A program made the position numbers and the translations under genes. From positions 310,001-374,000 of the forward strand of contig NBIV01000016.1 of the NCBI GenBank assembly GCA_003194525.1: a stretch of 64,000 nucleotides of DNA. Direction: 5' to 3'. Positions 32,794 through 43,918 of this stretch are shown one piece after another. The notes beneath the pieces were generated by a model. That model saw only the letters and a program-made list of their open reading frames with translations. It ran no database searches and was not told where the DNA came from. Position 1 is the stretch's first letter; each line of letters opens with the position of its first letter. The stretch comes from Gracilariopsis chorda. Its lineage: Eukaryota > Rhodophyta > Florideophyceae > Gracilariales > Gracilariaceae.

Positions 32794-35242
32794 GTTGGGT
32801 TTCGTGGTGAACGGAAAAGGGGAAGTGGGGGAGGAAGAATTTGTTTTGGGGGGCGGAGAGAGCGTGCACAAACCGGGAACCCCGACGACGGGAACGAGGG
32901 GATAAGCAGAAGCGTGTGTGTCGGTTGCAGGGGCAGGGGGACGGGGAGGGTAAGAGTGGTGGTGTGATGGTGTTGTGGTGTGGGGGTTGTTTGTAGTAGT
33001 GGTAATGGGGGGAGGGAGGGGTGGGGTGGGGGGGTTGGAGGAAGGAGGGGGAGGGGGGAGTGGGCGAGGGCGAGTTGGGGGGTGCGGAGGCGAGAAGTAC
33101 GCGCCGCCAGGCTGGGGGGGGGGAGGGTGGCAGCAGCGCACAGCGCAGCGGGCGGGGCATGGGAGTGAAAAATATCGGCCATTCAGGCGGGCGGTCGCCG
33201 TGTCACGCTTGGAGGTGGGCGTGGCGGCACCCGCCACGCAATCGTGACGGCTGCGCGATGGAAGCGCGGCGCGTGCAAGTCGCGTGTGGGTCCGCATGGG
33301 GCTGGCGTGAATCGACGCCTTCCGACGGTTGAGATTCACTGACTCGATGGCCGTCTCGACGGTTCCACCGCTGCGCTGGCTTCCATCCTCACCCCCGGCG
33401 CTACGAGCCGCGGCCCACCGTCGTCCCCCCCCCCCCGCCCCATGCGCGTTTGGCGCTCTCCCTTGCCTCTGGACTGCCCCGCAAGCACCTCTCTACATAA
33501 AGGAAGCCCATACCTTCATCGTTGCGCGCTCCATTTCGCCGCGTAGCTGCCCGGCTTCCAGCGCAGTCGCCGCTACTTCGCCCGCTGGGCTCGACCCCTT
33601 CGCCACCAAAGCGGAGAGCCGACAACTCCGCGCACAAACAGTTCTCTTGTGTATCCGTTCGACAGCATATCCGACGGGTAACCGACTATTTGTCCAAATC
33701 GTTCTCTGCCATTGGGCCGTGCGCTCTCACGCTGCACCTCTGCAGAGCTGTGCAACCATGCACCACCTGAGCTGTTCGCCGCCAATCACGTTCCCTCACT
33801 CTGCAGCCCCTGCGTTGTGCATCACACACGTCTCCCAGTCGCGCCTCATTGTCAAACACCATCACGTGCGCCCGGTGTTTGAGAAAGCGTCATCAGCGTG
33901 TCCGACCACCTGCTCTGATCTCGCTTCTTCTATTCGCCTCCTGCAGTTTGTTGCGACTGTACGCTACCTCTCGTTTCTCCTTTGGTTTCTTGCAGCCCGC
34001 ATTCCTCCCCATCCTCACAGCTGTCAATTCTGCTGCCACTTGCTCGGCCCAAAAACGCACCCTCGCCCGCCTTTGTAACGTTTGGCAACGTCGTGCTTAC
34101 AATCCCTCCCCTCTTCCCCGCCATGTGGCGCTACAGTACAAAATCATGTACTGTACATGATGTACTCTTCACGTAGCGTTTTGCAAACCGATACCATTCT
34201 CGCCGCCCAGCGGGCCCGACACTCTGCATTTCACAGAACGCTTTTCTTGCGCGACACAGCAAACACTCCGTGTCTTCGGTTTTCCAATCGTTCCTGTCAG
34301 TAATGGCACCCATTGCGCATGTCACCCCTCCCTCGAGTTTATACTTTCCACATGTCTGATTCAAACCAAACACGCCTTGCACAGGGATATTCCCCTAGAA
34401 TGAGCTGCACTGCCAACCACAAGTCACTCTGCTTTTATGGTGTTCTACACCACCTGACAACTATGAATAGTAAAGTGCCATTTCAACACGTCGTGAATGT
34501 CGATTTTTCTACCGAATCATATTTCCAGACTCATGCGTGCCAACATTTTTTGCGCACTTCCTACCGCAACCCCCACCCCCACCCACCCTCTATCACTTGT
34601 CTCGTTCAAGACATCAAAACACGCTCTCTCTCACGAAAACCATTTCATTCGCCGCTCAGACACCGAACGCTTATGTCTTCTCAAGCACCGTCAGCAAATC
34701 TATCCGTACGCAACTAACTTATGATGAAACGCCTTCCCATCTCCTAATCAAACATCTGTCCATTCGCGCGTCTCAATCAAAATGTGCCCATTTCATGCAT
34801 GCAGCACTCCCACAAATAAGACGCCGTATGGCGATGGCTGTTAACCAACCTTGCAAAGACGGCGTCCCCGAAATGAACATGACATCGGAATGATATGTTC
34901 AAACCGCAATGCTAAACGGTTAAAGGGTTACCCCGGCTTAGAAATGCAAGCAACATCGCTATACCATTAAACATACTGTTTCTGTGGGTACCGATCTTGT
35001 TCTATGCCGTGTGGTAGATCCGTGCTACTCCTGCTACATCGCGCACGCTATTACGCTTCAACAAGACGACAGATCAAGCGTTGGCATGAATTTATCGTTA
35101 TATGCATATCTGTTTCCAATGTCTTGAGGATCAACTCTAGATTCGTCTCAGGAGTTTGGAGAGTGCCTCGTAAATATGATGGATAACATGCGAGTGAACG
35201 ACAACTCGCGCTTTACTGTGAGGGGCTATCCTGACCGCGCAG
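32794..35242. other. 2.4 kb upstream region of the LRR fusion gene
   Basis: Begins with a strongly strand-biased purine/pyrimidine tract (about 32800-33170, G-rich on the plus strand) that is probably the 5' UTR and promoter. A C run lies at 33427-33437. The rest has only chance open frames. A copy of AAGGGTTA lies at 34924-34931. Confidence 0.5.
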
Positions 35243-35944
35243 TCAAGCAAGATTCGTTTCTCTAGTCGAATCATCAAGCGGGAGGTTTGTGGCGGCAAGC
35301 AAACCCAGTGATTCAAGATGAAACTCACCACCAATGCCCATCAAAACGACTCGTAACCGTATACGGGAGGAGGCGTCTTTTGGGGGAGGGTCATATTCTA
35401 CACGGTTCTGGTAACTTTCAAAAATGCATCGGCGCTTGTACCAGAAAGTAGCCCTTGCAATTAGATGAAGAAACGTGTTCAGAGCGAATTTGAATGGGCC
35501 ACGCACCGTGGCGGTCGTCATTGGCTTTTGCTGATGACGTGAATTAAGGAAGCTGTTCATCATGAATTCAACCACCGGCCTCAGCATGATAGTGAGGCCA
35601 GTGGTCAAATTCATAATGGTCATAGTTTCCAGTACTGGGTGGTCTGCATTCATTCCGCCCTCCTTCCTTGCTGTTGGGCATAGAAAGGAAGCCGGGGGAA
35701 AAGCTAGAAGGTGTTGCGATGAAAATTTCGGAGTGTGCGGACGGAAAAAGACGGATGTACTCGTGACTATTAACACGAACTCTGCGGAACTAAGCAGTCC
35801 TCTAGCCTTCCTGGTAAAGTTTACCATGTAAAATAAGGCTGCGACCGTGTAAAAAGTTGCCATTGTGTAGCACAAGAACATATTGAGGATGTCCGCGAAT
35901 GCCTGCTCATATAGTTCGGGAGAGAGCTTTAATGGAAGACGTCT
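35243..35944 (-). pseudogene. membrane-protein-like frame, possibly broken or multi-exon
   Basis: An open frame (ATG at 35881, 212 aa) has protein-like composition. It contains the hydrophobic segment FLCYTMATFYTVAALFYMV, a second amphipathic stretch (TIMNLTTGLTIMLRPVVEF) and a basic, aromatic segment (FWYKRRCIFESYQNRVEYDPPP). The frame continues upstream as LKLSPELYEQAFADILN before a stop. A second, shifted frame there reads PREEQMLTSQVLKTSS, as if one base were gained or lost near 35930. It may be a decayed gene or an exon of a spliced one. No family is recognised. Confidence 0.35.
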
Positions 35945-38247
35945 TCAGCACTTGTGAGGTGAGCATTTGCTCCTCGCGTGGATTGGCTGACATGCAACGA
36001 CAAAGAGAGTTAAAAAAGCTGCGGGCAACTCAAACAGCCGTAAGTGACAAAAATTAGTACTTTTCTTGGTATACAGCAGTGTGACGTAAGACCGTAAGTG
36101 CAGATATACCGCGACCGTTGAGATCGGGAAACACATTTGCAGATTTTTGCATGCTTGCACGCCAATGATGATGGTCCATCATCACTGTGCTTTCTGTACT
36201 GCTTCCAAAGGTAGACTGCAGTGTATATTCATTGCAACTTCATTACGCCTTCGCCTTGGCCTGCACATACAAATACTCTTGTACCTATGGTGCACTCACG
36301 TTTCCGCGGAGCGTCAAGAGCCATACCGCCTTCTGCACACTCAGCTATGCCATTGATGCACTTTTGGTTTCCACATTCATGGGAAAAGGGAGGCTGTCCC
36401 GCTTTGTGGCTGTGGCTCAATTTAGCGGAAGGGCATTTTTGCTCCCGCAAGCCTCGTAACCTAACATGAGCTCCGCCAACGACGGGTGATGTCTCTTCCC
36501 ATCAAAGTTCGGCACCCACAGGCCTCGCTAAAACGGAGCTTTTTTTTTTCGGCGCTCTGTGTGGGCTCGCCAGTGGTCTATATTGATGACTCCACACTTC
36601 GTACCAGAATACATCCGTAAACAGGTGTAACGGGAGTGTATCTACTATATACCGGGCACCCCCTCCAAAATACAGCAACCTAAGCAAGGACCGATTCCAC
36701 CGTCGGACTGGTCCGCCAGTCATCGAGCTCCTCTCGCTGTGCTGTTCCAATGTGTGACTCTGGTCACGGGTGGTCCACGTGACTGAGCACTGGTCATGAA
36801 AAGATCACCCGTATGAAAGCTGATGATAAGAGGCGTGTTTCTCTGTAATATTTTCCCACAGTCATCGAAGCGGAGTTTTTTTTGCAGCCCCTCCGCGTTG
36901 GCGAATGCGGAGCTGCAAAAAAAAAATATTATAACCGTGCTCTGCGTTGTAGGCCCACAAGCGTTGGCCCAATCAGTTTTTCTTATTTATTTTCCTTTTC
37001 GTTTTTCCGAAGTATTGCGGGGTTGGCTTGCAGAAGGGTGCCGTGAACCACGGCTGCATTAACCCGTACCGTTCTACCAATTGCAAAAAGTGACCAAGTT
37101 GGCAGAATTTGTTTTTGGCAGCCATTGCGTGAAGTGGCATAGTTGCCACTCTGCAACATTTTGGGCGCTAGCCGAACAATCGGTGCACGGAAGCAAATCG
37201 GATGCCTATTATTTTACCAGGGCTTCGGTCCAACGTTGCTGATTTCAGTTTTAAAACATGCATAGGTATGGGCCACTTGGCGACTTGCGCTAATTGTAAC
37301 CCTTACCTTTGCTTCCTGAAGGGTGAGTACACGGCTCCCGTGAGGAGGCAGGGACGGAAGCGGCCAAGTCGGCAAGCTTGTTAGTGGCGCTGCACACAGC
37401 GCTAAGGCTTTCCAGTGGAGACAATACAGTGACAGCTCTTGGTATCGTAACGGGCACACACAGGACGGTGAAGACCACAACTGACTCAACATTGTGCGAA
37501 GCGAGAGAAAATATATATATTACATCGCGTGACGACCATACGCTGCCGAATTTGTGATGGGCATGGAAAGAGCACCCGCCATCGTCATGCCATTTGGTCG
37601 ACGAGTGTTGTAACAGGCCAGAATATAAATGGCTGGCACAAAACGCACGGTGCAGGGCCTTCCCCCTAAGTACATGCTGTAAATCAATGCGCTCCACCGC
37701 GAATAAGACGCGTGGACAAAAGCGCATGTCCGCATCTTTGCGCTGTGTGGTGGCCATCAGCAATTTGAGCTCAGATATTTGCGCAACCGGTGCGAGCGCA
37801 CCAGAACGGCCTAAAAATCTCTGTATGGCTTGAAACGCACTAGTAATTCAACCGCACGGGTTGTAATTGCTGGGCGCGCTCTGATTGGATGCCTCAGATG
37901 CGGCGCAGCAAGCGGTGCGGGCCAGGAAACCGCAGCTAAGGAGCGAGAACGAAGCCTAAAAAAAAAACTTGCAGAGCTTCCTGCCGTGCAGTGGTGAGGC
38001 ATGCGTGACATTGCAAGTAGGGTTAGAAAGTCAAAAGGGTTACCTTTTGGGACCGGTCCCAACAAGCGCCCCTCGTTCCATCTCTCCCCTTTCGAGAGAA
38101 AGTCGCTCACTGTGCAACGCGTTGTGGGGAGCACTACACAGTTTCGCAACAGTCTGCTAACCTCTAATTTGTCTGCGGGGAACCAGAGTGCTTCTAATGC
38201 AGCCCTCTCGCCGCCGCATCTTCCTCGCTCCCCGCGCCATTTGTCCG
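35945..38247. other. gene-poor accessory region with hairpin
   Basis: No supported gene. It contains a T/A-rich hairpin (36845-36930), A- or T-runs flanked by similar GCAGAGCTTC-like words (36541-36550 and 37959-37967), and copies of the TAACCCTT octamer at 37297 and 38035. It is likely rich in decayed repeats. Confidence 0.45.
36845..36930. repeat. long imperfect hairpin with T8/A8 arms
   Basis: The arm TTTTTTTTGCAGC (36876-36888) is mirrored by GCTGCAAAAAAAA (36912-36924). The interior holds CTCCGC/GCGGAG. Outer AATATTTT/AAAATATT words extend the symmetry. It may be a small inverted-repeat element or a structured transcript. Confidence 0.7.
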
Positions 38248-38390
38248 TCTATTCGACGGCTAAATTCCCCTCATAGACCCAATCGCGTCTCTATTGGCTT
38301 CCTCGTCCGGCGTAACTTTTGGCCGTGCTTTTTAGCCTTTTCCTTGCAGTGATCCATCACCACAGCAAGTATCCAGTGCAAAGCGATTTG
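38248..38390 (-). repeat. dispersed repeat copy B
   Basis: Matches copy A from TCTATTCGACGGCTAAATTC through CAGTGATCCATCACC and CAAAGCGAT, with an internal deletion that removes the RPSRCAELPKRL-coding part. It lacks the 3' dinucleotide tail seen in copies A, C and D. Minus-strand frames further upstream (to about 38600) may belong to the same element. Confidence 0.65.
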
Positions 38391-39553
38391 GCATCCTGGT
38401 TCTGTTTGGGCTACGACAATTTTGACGCCCCTTCGTTATCTGTAACACCACTGGCCGTAGATAGGCCATTCCTACTGCCAAAGTAGGGTTTCGCTTTCCA
38501 CTCTGTATCTCCACTGTAACTAAGACGGGCTCCGCGGCAGCCATGTGCCGCTTCACATTGCCCAACGGATACACACTCAACTCTTGCTGCGTTTGCAAGA
38601 CAGATGTGTTTATATATCTCTCGCAGGAGCTTCACCTCCAACGCCCAAATCCGAAGTCACGCCTTCTCAAGTTTGCGTGTTTTCGCAAAAGTGCACAAAT
38701 ACTGCCAAGCATAATCTTGTTTGTGGCCCAAAACGGTGCTCTCAACTGTTATTGTCAAACTTGAGAGCGAATCAGTGACAGTGTGCAAAAGATACGTCTA
38801 GTTGGAGAAACAGAACTCGGGTCAATACAAGCAAATGCTAGTGTGCTGTCTTAGCGTTGTAGACTACAGCGCAGTTACGTATCACGGTCGTAGCCGCAGC
38901 TACCTCCACCGCCGACACGGCGTTTATAAAAACCAATCCTCGGCCTCGCCTGCACGCAACGGAAGGGAGGCAGAGGGGGAACTTGCTTCCCGTTCAATAT
39001 CGCCACGAGCACTAACACAACAGTACTCACACGACCGAGGGAATTAACGCAAAACAGCACTTGCGACCACCCGCGAGCCCGCTCCTTATGCTCTGCGCGC
39101 AAATACCGCCAATAGTTAGCATCGGTATGCAGGACACACCAACAACCCGCCAACTACCGTGAAAACGAACTCAAACCAGAACTGGGCTGCTCCTCTGAGT
39201 ACTTCCAATCGAATCCCATAATCCAAAAATAGAAAGCATAAAATGAAAATGAAAAGGAGCTCTGAGATTTGAAAGAATCTCACTTACTGATCTCGTTCCG
39301 AAGAGCGGTTTATGGTTTTTGGTGCTTACGAGCTTTGCATTTGCGCGATATAATGTAACTTTGACCAACCACTAGAAGCTTTCAGACAACATATCACAAA
39401 CTGAAAAAACTACACAACAGCTGCGAAACAAAGCTCATTTAAGTTCCCCATAGCTGATAGATACGTGAAATGCCGTGCGAGGTCACTTGAAAAGGTTTGT
39501 CAACCGAGTTCCTAACCACACGCTTCTTAACTAAAGGACGTCTATATAGGGTT
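38391..39553. other. spacer with probable repeat remnant
   Basis: The first 200 bases may continue copy B (a minus-strand frame reads VYPLGNVKRHMAAAEPVLVT). The remainder has no recognised feature. Confidence 0.4.
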
Positions 39554-40367
39554 TCATCCCTTCTGACCTACCTCTTTGGTTTCAAGGGCGGTCTTCAGCC
39601 ATGAACGCATCTCAGCAGGTATTCCCTCATGTTGTGTATTTCTTGAGTAGAAGGTAAAGAAGAAACTTTTGGCTTTCCCGACATCTGGTGAGTCTGCAAA
39701 TAACGAGAAAACTCATTGACTCATGTCGCTTTGTGACTAATGAAAGTTTGTCTCACTGCACTGGAGAAAGACATCTTGGTTTCGACTGCTGTAGACAGTC
39801 AGGACAGACTTGTCACTTGTTCGTTAGTAATGAAGCTCGTAGGCCGAAGGAAGCGGCGTAGAATCTGGCAAGGGAATGTAAGTGGTGTTCTATAAACGTG
39901 AGTCCTAGAGCACAGATCTCCTCATAACGGGGAGTATGATGAGTCAAAAACGGATTCCTACACTGGCTCGGATTCAGATTTTCAGTAATCGATGCTTCTC
40001 CATGGACTTATTCCCTGTAACAAGCGTAAATTTAATCTTGAAAATCTCCCACCTTGACAGTTGAGACAGAAAGGAGATCGAAGCGTTGCGAATAATCAGC
40101 AAACGCAGATTGTAAGCGTGCTTGAGAATCCTGATTAAAAGTGCCCCAGCACTTCGTCAAATTATCGTCGTAAACCCATAACTTGTGCCAAGAGGAAGTT
40201 TTCTTTCTCTGGATCCAGGTATTCCTTCTGTGCTCCTTCTCTTTTTCTAAACGTTTTCGATCAGTAGAAGAGTAGCCAAACTCTTTAAGATTCTTCAACG
40301 AGATGCCATATGTATCAAAGCTAACATAATGCTCAGAGCGGTGTTTAAGAAATACGCTGATACGCAT
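39554..40367 (-). CDS. candidate three-exon gene, unknown protein
   Basis: Spliced model: exons 40367-40053, 39808-39757 and 39693-39554. Intron 1 (244 bases) has donor AAG/GTGGGA, a perfect TACTAAC branch sequence 15 bases before its acceptor, and phase 0. Intron 2 (63 bases) has donor GTGAGA and acceptor TTTGCAG in phase 1. The joined product is about 168 aa. It reads well across both junctions (STVK-SVLTVYSSRNQ, then FLQC-N-SPDVGKAKSFFF) and ends EMRSWLKTALETKEVGQKG, a final helix reminiscent of PH-like folds. The frame is open upstream of the chosen ATG (SEYSALLQCDN), so further 5' exons may exist. No family is recognised and it could be a decayed gene. Confidence 0.4.
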
Positions 40368-40790
40368 GTTATCGCACTGAAGGAGTGCTGAGTACTCACT
40401 GGTTCGTGTTAATCATGCTCCACCGAGTGTGATTAGGTTCGGGACAGCCTTGGTTTTGATATCTGTCTGGTGCAACACAGTCCTTTCATTCATATCTCTA
40501 CCACTCCTGCGGTTGATTGGCTGCACATCGGACAAAGGTGTGATAAAAGCGATGTACGAAAAACGCGTGCGATTACTGGTCACTTGTTCTTCGACACAAC
40601 TCACGTGAATGTGACATTACTGAATACAAAGGATTGTCGGTATCGAGAAGAGTGGATAGTGGGTGACAGATTGAAGTTACACGCAAACGGACCAATTTGC
40701 GTCCCAGGCTGGGGCAAGCAGTGGTCTGTTCGCCAGAAATCCAGCCGCCTTTTGCCAGGACAATGACTAAGAAGTGAAGAGCCGTTTCCA

Positions 40791-41000
40791 GTGTGTGTGT
40801 GTGTTTACGGGCACATGCCTCTAATTCCAAGGAAACGGAATTCACTTTCTGCAAGTAGAACGCTAATTATCTATTCGACGGCTAAATTCCCCTAATAGAC
40901 CCAATCGCATCTCCATTTGGCTTCCTCCTCCGGCGTTACTTCATAGTATTTTATAATAGCCTTTTGGGAAGGTCGGCACACCTCGACGGGCGGAACTTCC
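40791..41000 (-). repeat. dispersed repeat copy C
   Basis: Has the same 3' end as copies A and D: a TG/CA tract at 40791-40804, then the GGGCAC..GCCTCT word, then the CTATTCGACGGCTAAATTC core. On the minus strand it encodes TPEEEAKWRCDWVY followed by a stop. It is truncated upstream near 41000. Confidence 0.72.
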
Positions 41001-41265
41001 ATGGTTTCTGAACGAAAGGGAAGAACATGTCCTCTTATGAACGATGACATCATGCCGCTAAGGCAGTGGCGGTTATTTGGAACCTAACTCCCAAAGTAAG
41101 GGTTAGCGGTAACCCTCAACCCTTACCATAAACGCTGAACCTACGGATAGTACTAATGGCTGGCTGCCCACGCCAGCGGCAGAATTCGTATCACAAATGC
41201 GTGCGAGGCTCGCAGAACATTATCCATATTGTTACGGAGTACGTCCCGCTACACAGATGAGCTGT

Positions 41266-41325
41266 ATCGACGAACCAGTGCGGATTACGGGGCACGAGAC
41301 GGGGCGGTTTTCTCTTCGAGTGACC
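41266..41325 (+). repeat. left arm of an inverted duplication
   Basis: About 52 of 60 bases match the reverse complement of 41524-41583. Both arms can encode the peptide RRTSADYGAR(D/E)GA(V/I)F, suggesting two copies of a once-coding element in opposite orientation. Confidence 0.7.
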
Positions 41326-41523
41326 TGTACTTGCACGACTTGATAAAACGTGCATACCGCACTGTTGCCCGACGTGTAGCGATCAACCGCAGCGCAGGAA
41401 TGCTTGAGAAATGAATAAAGATATCAAAATCAAGGGACTGATGTCGTTATCATCACCAATGGAGTGAGACAACCATGGACCGTTGAGCAATTCTCACTGG
41501 TTCGGTGCGATAACGCTTGTTGG

Positions 41524-41583
41524 GGTCACCCTAAGGGAAAATTGCCCCTTCTCGTGCCCCGTAATCCGCACTCGTTCGTCGAC
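41524..41583 (-). repeat. right arm of an inverted duplication
   Basis: Partner of 41266-41325, separated by about 200 bases. The match ends at GTGACC on one side and TCGACGAAC on the other. Confidence 0.7.
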
Positions 41584-42481
41584 TTCCAGAAGTACAGAAG
41601 TTTCGTTTCGTAAGTGAGGATGCGTGACAAATGAAAAAGCCTTTAATTGAGAGCAAAGAGAACGGTGACTGTCTATTGCCACTGCTGTGTGAAGTGTGTG
41701 TGGTGTGTGGATGTAGAAACAAAAAAAATGTGACAGCACTGAAATGTAAGTCGGAAAAAATAATCCTCCCCATGTTATTGAGTTGATGATTGATGATGAC
41801 GAAAATAGCGCATCTGAGATTTCTTGTGAGATATTTTTGAGGCGAGATGCAGTAGAAAGCGCAAGAGTGAGCATGGGTATGATTTCGAATAGCTAGATAG
41901 GACGGTTTGGAAAGAAGCATGAATGGCGCATAATAGTTGCTTCCGGAGTCTTTGCTTGCAAATAGTACAGCGCGGGTGATGGCATGGTGAAAGCAATTGG
42001 AAGATTTGTTACGTGACAGTGACGGCAGTGGGGTGCAGAATTCGGGTGAGGTGTCGCGGAACGCACGGGAGTTGCAAATTTCTTGTAAAGCAAGCATGTT
42101 AGACATATCCCTCACAAGGGTGGACAAGAACGTCCATGCATAGTTGATGAAGGGCTCGAAAGGTTTCCACGTTTATGTGTGAGTAGGAGAGCGAGCATGT
42201 GTGGAGCGCAGAGGGGGCGTTGACGTTTCAAAGCCGAGCGCATTTTAAAGGTGGAAGTGAGCAAGGTGGTTTGATGGGGTGCTTTTCATTCCACTGTGAC
42301 TGGAAGGATGGTACCGTTGGTAAGGGTTAACCCTTTATCATGGATCTACAAGGGTAAGGATGAGTTGTCCTTGGGAGGGGGGGGGGGGGTAGGAAGACTA
42401 TAGCCCCCAGGCAACAGCGTTGAAGCTTTGTTTGTGTGGCAATTGTAGGCTATATCTTTAGATAACAGAACAAGGGTAAGT

Positions 42482-42770
42482 AGGGCCTTTGGCCCTACCA
42501 CTCTTTCCTGCAGTTGTGACGTCTGCATCTTGCCTGCAGGAACGAGTGGTAGGGCTGGAGCTTGAGCCCTCACAAACCTGAAAATGAAATGTTTTGGTTG
42601 TCCAAAATGTTTGATTATCATTGGCGCAAAAAGTTGGCGCACCAAAAAGGTTCAAAAAATGAACGTGAAGCACGATTTTGGGTGCTGGCGCAGTTTGCGC
42701 CAAAAAACGAAATCGTGCATTTTACTAATTTTTTTTAAGGTGTGCGAAGGTTGTCGCACAAATCCTTCGG
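42482..42770. repeat. cluster of hairpins / inverted repeats
   Basis: Several inverted repeats lie in a row. AGGGCC/GGCCCT is at 42482-42496. A 22-base arm (42492-42513) pairs with 42534-42555 at 21 of 22 positions across a 20-base loop. TTTTGG/CCAAAA lies around 42594-42609. GCACGATTT/AAATCGTGC (42670-42678, 42710-42718) encloses GGCGCA/TGCGCC. TGTGCGA/TCGCACA lies near 42741-42760. It is just 3' of the small secreted protein gene. It may be a foldback element or a hairpin RNA source. Confidence 0.75.
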
Positions 42771-42953
42771 TTAGAAAAAGAGAGAAAGAGAGACGTGAGG
42801 AGGGAGCCCAGTTTCGGTGACGGATAGTCTTAGAGGTGCGCGAGACAAACTCGTGTGCACGTGTCAAAGGCGAAAAGAAAACGGCATAGTCAACGGTATA
42901 GAAGGTGTTGTTTATTAGAGAAAGTTATAAGTTGAGGACGACGGGGAACAACG

Positions 42954-43244
42954 TTAGGGAAGGTGGCGCGGGAGCCGTGATTTAGGCGGTGGGCGTTGAT
43001 TATTCGGGAACACAACGGGAGGGTGAGGCGCGTGGGACGGCTCTGTTTGCGACGTGAAGGACGGGCGCTGATTATCCGGCAGGTGTAGGGGCGGCTCTGT
43101 TGGCGCTTCCTCCTCCGGAGAGGGGAGAAGCATTTCCTCAGAGGGCATCGGGTCAAACAGCAGGTGTGGCTGCGGAATGGAAGAGGATGCCGTCGCCGTG
43201 GCAACGACGGCGGTCAGCACCGCGAGCGATATGAGCAGTCGCAT
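42954..43244 (-). CDS. small secreted Pro-rich protein
   Basis: A 96-aa protein with a clean signal peptide (MRLLISLAVLTAVVATATA, cleavage expected before SSS). The mature part is rich in Pro, Glu and His, with two related NQRP units (DNQRPSFTS and NNQRPPPKS). No family is recognised. A TATA box 57 bases before the ATG supports transcription. It could be a cell-wall or extracellular-matrix peptide; that is inference from composition. Confidence 0.6.
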   Translation of the reverse strand: MRLLISLAVLTAVVATATASSSIPQPHLLFDPMPSEEMLLPSPEEEAPTEPPLHLPDNQRPSFTSQTEPSHAPHPPVVFPNNQRPPPKSRLPRHLP

Positions 43245-43918
43245 CTCGTTTGAGACAATGTTGATAGTATCGTCTCCAACGGCTGTTGAGGAAGAGCGCC
43301 TTTTATAACGGGACTCGGTCTTGACCGCCGCCAGCTGTGCCCGTGTGTATGTGGACAGCGTTCTGCACGCGCGCTGTCAGAATGCTGTGTCAGGCGGATG
43401 AGCGCGTTGTTCCAAGAAGAAGAGCTCAACGTGACCGTGTCAGTATCAAAGTTAACTTATAACCTTCATCGCGCGACGGGGTTGCGGTGCGACGCAACGC
43501 GTTGCTCTTGAGATATTGTGATAGCAACAGCTCCACGTCGTGGAGTCCACGACGACACTAGACCACCCACCCACTCCAAAAAAATGTTTCGAATCACACA
43601 CCACATGTGGACGTACCGACATATACTCTCTCTGTGGCTCTAAATGATGTGCGCCCATGTAAGCATCTGTCGGCTGCGCCACTTGTGCGCGCTCATCAAC
43701 ACAAGTACACGGGAGAGCTTACCCTGCGGCCCGCGACCCGTACGCTGCTTGCCGTTGAGGCAGTCCACGCCAACTTCAACGCTTTGGGCTTTCCCTTCGT
43801 CCGCCGCACCAACCAAAGTGCACCCACCTCGTCCGCTCCCCCCGTACACCGACCGCCGAAGCACTTGCCTCTATCCACGAGTTTGCCTACATCCGCTTCC
43901 CACGCTCACGACGCTTCC
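43245..43918. promoter_or_regulatory. divergent promoter region
   Basis: 674 bases between the secreted-protein gene (minus) and the tetraspanin-like gene (plus). It includes the TATA box at 43301. The plus frame is open from 43607 but its extra 104 residues lack family features, so it is treated as non-coding. Confidence 0.45.
43301..43307 (-). promoter_or_regulatory. TATA box of the small secreted protein gene
   Basis: Reads TATAAAA on the minus strand, 57 bases upstream of the ATG. A start site about 30 bases downstream would leave a short 5' UTR of about 30 bases. Confidence 0.5.

Larger units (their letters stand above)
41001..42481. other. accessory spacer with inverted duplication and palindromes
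   Basis: Contains an inverted duplication (41266-41325 against 41524-41583), the AAGGGTTA-type stems at 41096-41126 and 42322-42335, and a 13-base G run at 42377-42389. The longest open frame (41531-42127, minus) is low complexity and overlaps one arm of the duplication. It is not accepted as a gene. Confidence 0.5.

Noticed and set aside
32794..33339. N-terminal 182-residue extension of the LRR fusion protein
   Set aside because: Encoded by a strongly skewed pyrimidine tract rich in Pro/Thr; more likely 5' UTR, so the Met at 32793 was used.
39841..39955. Protein-like frame PRYEEICALGLTF.. on the minus strand between the exons of the candidate spliced gene
   Set aside because: Its end does not offer an in-phase donor, and the TACTAAC branch signal places it inside the intron.
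41531..42127. A 198-aa minus-strand frame
   Set aside because: Low complexity, and it ends inside an arm of an inverted duplication; no family feature.
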